Assembly (NCBI GenBank): GCA_905479575.1 | Contig: CAJQNB010000005.1 | Span: forward strand, 1 to 64,000 | Origin: an uncultured Pseudophaeobacter sp. | GTDB taxonomy: Bacteria > Pseudomonadota > Alphaproteobacteria > Rhodobacterales > Rhodobacteraceae | Direction of reading: 5' to 3' | Length of the DNA: 64,000 nucleotides | Shown: positions 60,125-64,000 of the stretch, piece after piece | Layout of the letters: every line of letters begins with the position of its first letter | Position numbering within the stretch: the first letter of the stretch is position 1 | Translations under genes and position numbers: made by a program | The notes under the pieces: generated by a model | Database searches by the model: none | What the model was told of the DNA's origin: nothing | What the model saw: only the letters and a program-made list of their open reading frames with translations

Positions 60125-62293
60125 ATGTACAGCCCTCCTCTTCCGGCAACCAAAGATGTGGTTCTGATCGGCGGTGGCCATGCCCATGCGCTGGTTTTGC
60201 TAAAATGGGGCATGCGGCCCCTGCCGGGCGCGCGGCTCACTCTGATAAACCCCGGTCCTACAGCGCCCTATTCCGGCATGTTGCCGGGGTTTGTGGCCGG
60301 TCATTACCAGCGCCAGGATCTGGATATTGATCTGGTGAAACTGGCGCGGTTTTGCGGCGCACGGCTGATCCTGGGGGCGGCTGACGGGCTGGACCCGCAG
60401 GCGCGCCTGGTCAATGTGCCCGGACGTGCGCCCATTGCCTATGATTTTGCCTCAATCGACGTTGGCATCACCTCAGAAATGCCGGATCTTCCCGGCTTTG
60501 CCACCCATGGCGTCCCGGCCAAACCCTTGGGCACCTTTGCCAGCTCCTGGGAGGCGTTTCGCCGCGATCATGGCCGCAGTGACCCGGCACATATTGCCGT
60601 TATCGGCGGGGGTGTTGCCGGGGCCGAACTGGTACTGGCCATGGCCCATGCTCTGTCCCGGCAGGGGCGGTTGGGACAGGCAACGCTGATCGACAGCGGC
60701 CCGGTGCTGGGACAGGCCAGCCCGGAGGTTGCCAAACGTCTGCGCCGCGCCTTTAGCGAACATCGAGTCTCCTTGGTGGAAAACACCGGCGTCGACCGGG
60801 TCGAGCCGGGTCTGATCCACCTGTCGGATGGGCGCGAGGTGCTCTCTGACTTCACCACCGGCGCTGCCGGCGCCCACCCCCATGATTGGATCGCCGGGTC
60901 AGGCCTTACGCTGCATCAGGGCTTTGTCACCGTGGATGAGACCCTGCAAAGCTCTGATCCCAATGTCTTTGCCGTGGGCGACTGCGCCCATCTCGGGTTT
61001 TCCCCCCGCCCCAAGGCTGGCGTCTATGCAGTGCGTCAGGCCCCGATTCTGTATCACAATCTGCGCGCCCGTCTGACCGCAGACCCGCTGCGCCGCTACC
61101 GCCCGCAAAAGGACTACCTCAAGCTGATTTCCATGGGCCGTAAAGAGGCTTTGGGAGATCGTTTTGGCCTGCAGTTTTCCGGTGCCCTGGTCTGGGGCTG
61201 GAAGAACCGGATCGACCAGGCCTTTATGGAGCAGTTCCGCCACCTGCCGCAAATGGAGCAGGTGAAACTGCCTGCCGAACATACCTATGATCTGCCCGAG
61301 GCCCTGGGCGACAAACCCATGTGTGGCGGCTGCGGCGCCAAGGCCGGACGCGGCGCGCTGCGGGCTGCGCTGACCGCCCTGACGCCACTGCAACGACAGG
61401 ATGTCACCGCCCTGCCCGGCGATGACGCGGCGCTGGTACAGACAGGGGGTGTGCAACAGGTGATCACCACCGATCATCTGCGCGGCTTGGTCCTGGATCC
61501 GGTGGTGATGGCGCGCATTGCAGCGGTGCATGCTCTGGGTGATATCTGGGCCATGGCCGCCGACCCGCAGGTGGCCACAGCCAACCTGATCCTGCCCCGC
61601 CTGACGCCCGCCCTGCAACAGCGAACCCTAAGTGAAATCATGTCCAGCGCGGGCGAGATCTTTCACGCCGCCGGGGCGGATATTGTCGGCGGCCACACCT
61701 CGATCGGCGATGAGCTGTCGATTGGCTTTACCGTCACTGGGCTGTGCCCATCGGCTCCGGTGACCCTGGCTGGGGCGCAGCCGGGGGATGTGCTGATCCT
61801 AACCAAACCCCTCGGCTCGGGCGTGATCATGGCGGCGGAAATGGCAGGCGCGGCCAAAGGCGACTGGGTGGCGGCAGCCCTGACGCGGATGTGCCAGCCC
61901 CAGGGCGCCGCCGCCCGCATTCTGTCCGGTGCTCATGCGATGACCGATGTCACCGGCTTTGGTCTGGCCGGGCACCTCTTGGGGCTCTGCGAGGCCTCCG
62001 GTCTGGCCGCGCAGGTGGATCTGGCAGCGGTGCCCCTGATGCAGGGGGCGGCAGAGCTCAGCGCGGGCGGTATCCGCTCCTCCCTGTTTGAAGACAACCG
62101 CGCCATAGCGCCCGGCCTGCCGCGCGGAGCAGAGGCAGATCTGTTGTTTGACCCACAAACCGCCGGTGGCCTGCTGGCGGCTATCGCCCCCGAGACCGCA
62201 GATAAGGTGCTGAAACAGCTGCAGGACGCGGGCTATAGCGCCGCCAGAATTGGCAGCCTCACCTCTGGCACGGCAGAGCTGCACCTGATCTAA
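60125..62293 (+). CDS. selD: NDH2-like FAD dehydrogenase fused to selenophosphate synthetase
   Basis: A 722-aa fusion. Residues 1 to about 380 are an NDH-2-like pyridine nucleotide-disulfide oxidoreductase with the FAD motif GGGHAHA, NAD motif GGGVAGAE and VFAVGDCAH. From about 395 on is SelD, which makes selenophosphate from selenide and ATP; the active-site loop CGGCGAK has Cys403 and Lys406 (Cys, not selenocysteine). The flavoprotein half may reduce a selenium compound for the synthetase, or act on the membrane quinone pool. It converges on mnmH with a four-base overlap. Confidence 0.93.
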   Translation: MYSPPLPATKDVVLIGGGHAHALVLLKWGMRPLPGARLTLINPGPTAPYSGMLPGFVAGHYQRQDLDIDLVKLARFCGARLILGAADGLDPQARLVNVPGRAPIAYDFASIDVGITSEMPDLPGFATHGVPAKPLGTFASSWEAFRRDHGRSDPAHIAVIGGGVAGAELVLAMAHALSRQGRLGQATLIDSGPVLGQASPEVAKRLRRAFSEHRVSLVENTGVDRVEPGLIHLSDGREVLSDFTTGAAGAHPHDWIAGSGLTLHQGFVTVDETLQSSDPNVFAVGDCAHLGFSPRPKAGVYAVRQAPILYHNLRARLTADPLRRYRPQKDYLKLISMGRKEALGDRFGLQFSGALVWGWKNRIDQAFMEQFRHLPQMEQVKLPAEHTYDLPEALGDKPMCGGCGAKAGRGALRAALTALTPLQRQDVTALPGDDAALVQTGGVQQVITTDHLRGLVLDPVVMARIAAVHALGDIWAMAADPQVATANLILPRLTPALQQRTLSEIMSSAGEIFHAAGADIVGGHTSIGDELSIGFTVTGLCPSAPVTLAGAQPGDVLILTKPLGSGVIMAAEMAGAAKGDWVAAALTRMCQPQGAAARILSGAHAMTDVTGFGLAGHLLGLCEASGLAAQVDLAAVPLMQGAAELSAGGIRSSLFEDNRAIAPGLPRGAEADLLFDPQTAGGLLAAIAPETADKVLKQLQDAGYSAARIGSLTSGTAELHLI

Positions 62294-63357
62294 AGCGGAT
62301 TGTCCTGCGGGGCCTGCAGCAAATCACAGATCTGCTGCGCCACCCGGTCCAGATCCGTTTCAGACATCTGTCCCAGATCCAGTTCAGCCGTCACCGCAGC
62401 GCCGCTGAGGCGGCTGGATTTCTGGTAAGAGGGATCATAATGGTCCTGCATCAAGGCCAGGGTCAGCGCCGCTTTATCCCCCGTGGCGATCAGGTCGAAC
62501 CAATGGTCAATCACCGCATTGGCGCGGTGACCGCGCAGAAAGCTCAGCTTTTCGCGCAGCATGTCCTTATCCGACAGGATATCGTCATAGGCCTGGGTCA
62601 GGTAGCGGCAGCGCGCCGCCACGGGCGCGTGCACCTCGATGCGGGGCGCCTGTTTCATGGCGCGCCACAGGCTGGGCGGCAGGATTCGCGCACCGACCTT
62701 GCTGGACTCCGCCTCAACCAGAACCGGGCGGGCCGGATCCAGCTGCAACAGCGCCTGCGCCAAGGCGCTCTCAAAGCCTTTTTGGCAGGGCTGAGGCTGC
62801 GCCATCCCCCCCAACAGCGAGCCGCGATGATTGGCCAGCGCCTCCAAGTCAATCACCTGCCCGCCCAGCGCCCGCACCCGCTGCAACAGCTCGGTTTTGG
62901 CGCTGCCGGTATAACCGTCCAAGGCGATCAGGCGAAACGGCAGCTGTTGGTCATAAAGATAGGAATGCACCAGCCGCCGATAGCTTTGATAGCCGCCCTC
63001 AATCAGGCCAGCCCGCCAGCCGATCTGGCTCAACATCCAGGAAAAACTGCCCGAGCGCTGGCCACCACGCCAGCAATAGACCAAGGGTCGCCAGCCGCCC
63101 TCATGGTGGCTGAGACTGGTTTCGATATTGTTGGCGGCATTGCGGAACACCAGCGCCGCGCCCAGTTTGCGCGCCTTAAAGGGGCTGTCCTGCACGTAGA
63201 TGGTGCCAACTTTGGCCCGTTCTTCGTTGTTCAACACCGGCAGATTGATGGCACCTGGCAGATGGTCATCGGCAAATTCCGCCGGGCTGCGCACATCTAT
63301 GACGGTGTCATAGCCGTGGGCCATCAGGTCTTGCAGGGTTTCATAGCGATTGGGCAT
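62290..63357 (-). CDS. mnmH: tRNA 2-selenouridine synthase
   Basis: A 355-aa enzyme with an N-terminal rhodanese domain (active Cys95, CWRGGQRS) and a C-terminal P-loop part (GYTGSAKT, 148-155). It replaces sulfur by selenium in 2-thiouridine at the wobble base of tRNAs for Lys, Glu and Gln, using selenophosphate from the adjacent SelD. No selA, selB or selC is in this window, so selenium use here points to tRNA modification. Confidence 0.95.
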   Translation of the reverse strand: MPNRYETLQDLMAHGYDTVIDVRSPAEFADDHLPGAINLPVLNNEERAKVGTIYVQDSPFKARKLGAALVFRNAANNIETSLSHHEGGWRPLVYCWRGGQRSGSFSWMLSQIGWRAGLIEGGYQSYRRLVHSYLYDQQLPFRLIALDGYTGSAKTELLQRVRALGGQVIDLEALANHRGSLLGGMAQPQPCQKGFESALAQALLQLDPARPVLVEAESSKVGARILPPSLWRAMKQAPRIEVHAPVAARCRYLTQAYDDILSDKDMLREKLSFLRGHRANAVIDHWFDLIATGDKAALTLALMQDHYDPSYQKSSRLSGAAVTAELDLGQMSETDLDRVAQQICDLLQAPQDNPL

Positions 63358-63466
63358 AGGGTTTGCTTACCCCGCAGCCGCGCTGAATAAAAGAAAGATC
63401 TCGCCTGCCTGCGCGCAGCAGCGCCCCGAGGGAGCCCCGACGGGGCCCAGACAGCAAATCAAGGGC

Positions 63467-64000
63467 TCAGATCAGACGCGGCTCGGTTTCGTGGGCCAAT
63501 TGTGCCGGCAAGTCAGCATCCTGAGGCTGGGCAGGCTCCTGTTCTGCGTCCTCATAAAACGGCTCGATCAGCTCTGGCCCTGCCGCGCGATTGCTGTTCA
63601 CCTGCGGCGCAACCCGGTGCATCTGCAGCTGCCCAACTGGCCCGGGCTGCATCAGCGCCGCCGCGCCCTTGCCTGCCTCCCCCAGCCACAGGGGCCAGTG
63701 CTGCGGTTCCAGCACCAAGGGCATCCGGTGGTGGATCGCAGAAATCGTCTGGTTGGCTGCGGTGGTCACAATGGCGCAGGTTTTCTGCGGATCTTGCTGG
63801 CCCCAGCTTTGCCAGATGCCGGCAAAGGCCAGCGGTGTCTGGTCCGAAGCCTGAATATACCAGGGCAGAGGTTTGCCGTCGCCATCCTTGACCCATTCAT
63901 AAAACCCGGTTGCCGGGATCAGGCAGCGGCGCGTCCGGCAGGCCTCGGCAAAGGCGGGCTTTTGCGCCAGTGTTTCGGCGCGGGCATTGATCAACAGTGG
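63467..64000 (-). CDS. SOS response-associated peptidase (SRAP/YedK family), 5' end cut off
   Basis: The C-terminal 177 residues of a YedK/HMCES-like protein, open to the window end. Visible are NARAET, RCLIPATGFYEW (with the catalytic Glu) and IHHRMPLVL with the active-site His. The N-terminal Cys2 that crosslinks abasic sites in single-stranded DNA lies outside. The C-terminal 30 residues are an acidic Gln/Ala/Pro-rich tail. Confidence 0.93.
   Translation of the reverse strand, partial: PLLINARAETLAQKPAFAEACRTRRCLIPATGFYEWVKDGDGKPLPWYIQASDQTPLAFAGIWQSWGQQDPQKTCAIVTTAANQTISAIHHRMPLVLEPQHWPLWLGEAGKGAAALMQPGPVGQLQMHRVAPQVNSNRAAGPELIEPFYEDAEQEPAQPQDADLPAQLAHETEPRLI

Noticed and set aside
60125-62293. 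Selenocysteine in SelD or a nearby Sec gene
   Set aside because: The active site has Cys; no in-frame TGA or SECIS-like structure was seen.
63423-63446. GC-rich hairpin after the SRAP gene as terminator
   Set aside because: Only a 6-bp stem with a 12-base loop and no T-run; could be chance in this GC-rich stretch.

Overview
The window reads as a stretch of chromosome from a marine alphaproteobacterium of the family Rhodobacteraceae (roseobacter group, Phaeobacter/Ruegeria-like). This rests on the full sox gene set with ArsR-type SoxR, an NDUFA12-type complex I accessory gene beside mlaD and a DUF2155 gene, a Mrp antiporter with fused A and B subunits, an osmoregulated-glucan operon containing opgC, an NDH2-SelD fusion, moderately high GC and dense coding. 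No rRNA, tRNA, CRISPR array, phage or intact insertion sequence was seen.

Layout. 1-2.6 kb: a sulfide/persulfide detoxification operon (Blh-type dioxygenase, two half-size YeeE/YedE membrane proteins, a DUF442 sulfurtransferase), closed by a perfect 19-bp hairpin. 2.8-7.7 kb (minus): a FliM-like protein with a Gly-Asp-Leu repeat tail, a symporter-histidine kinase hybrid, a small membrane protein and a single-domain response regulator. 7.8-17.8 kb: an XRE short-chain acyl-CoA-type regulator divergent from a five-gene branched-chain-type ABC importer, then an acyl-CoA synthetase and a PAS-LuxR regulator. A secreted cyanovirin-N homologue and a nested inverted-repeat element of about 270 bp sit between importer and synthetase. 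18-26 kb: housekeeping (accBC, aat, DUF2155, mlaD, NDUFA12, RidA, clpX, clpP) and a DUF4760 gene broken by an in-frame amber codon. 26-28.8 kb: a GlxA-type regulator and a methyltransferase.

29.1-39.4 kb holds the lithotrophic sulfur-oxidation locus. The minus strand carries soxV-soxW-soxX-soxY-soxZ-soxA-soxB-soxC-soxD; the plus strand carries soxS-soxR and a SoxT-like YeeE transporter. Four 16-bp sites of the form ATTC-N8-GAAT (three perfect, one with one mismatch) lie before soxX, soxB, soxC and between soxV and soxS. A one-mismatch copy lies before the Blh operon 37 kb away, suggesting that one class of persulfide-sensing ArsR repressor covers both modules. The sox operon ends after soxD with a terminator; no soxEFGH is present here.

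39.6-64 kb: a PhoX-type phosphatase, a DUF302 protein, a TPP enzyme overlapping a class III CoA-transferase, a TTC38-type TPR protein, an opgC-opgD/G-opgH operon, an esterase plus an anchored rhodanese, a seven-subunit Mrp cation/proton antiporter encoded by six genes, an NDH2-SelD fusion convergent with mnmH (selenouridine tRNA synthesis), and an SRAP-family gene cut off by the window end. Points most worth a second look are the cyanovirin-N homologue with the neighbouring repeat element, the shared sulfur operator, the FliM-like repeat tail, the kinase/small membrane protein/receiver trio, and the TTC38/TPP/CoA-transferase group.
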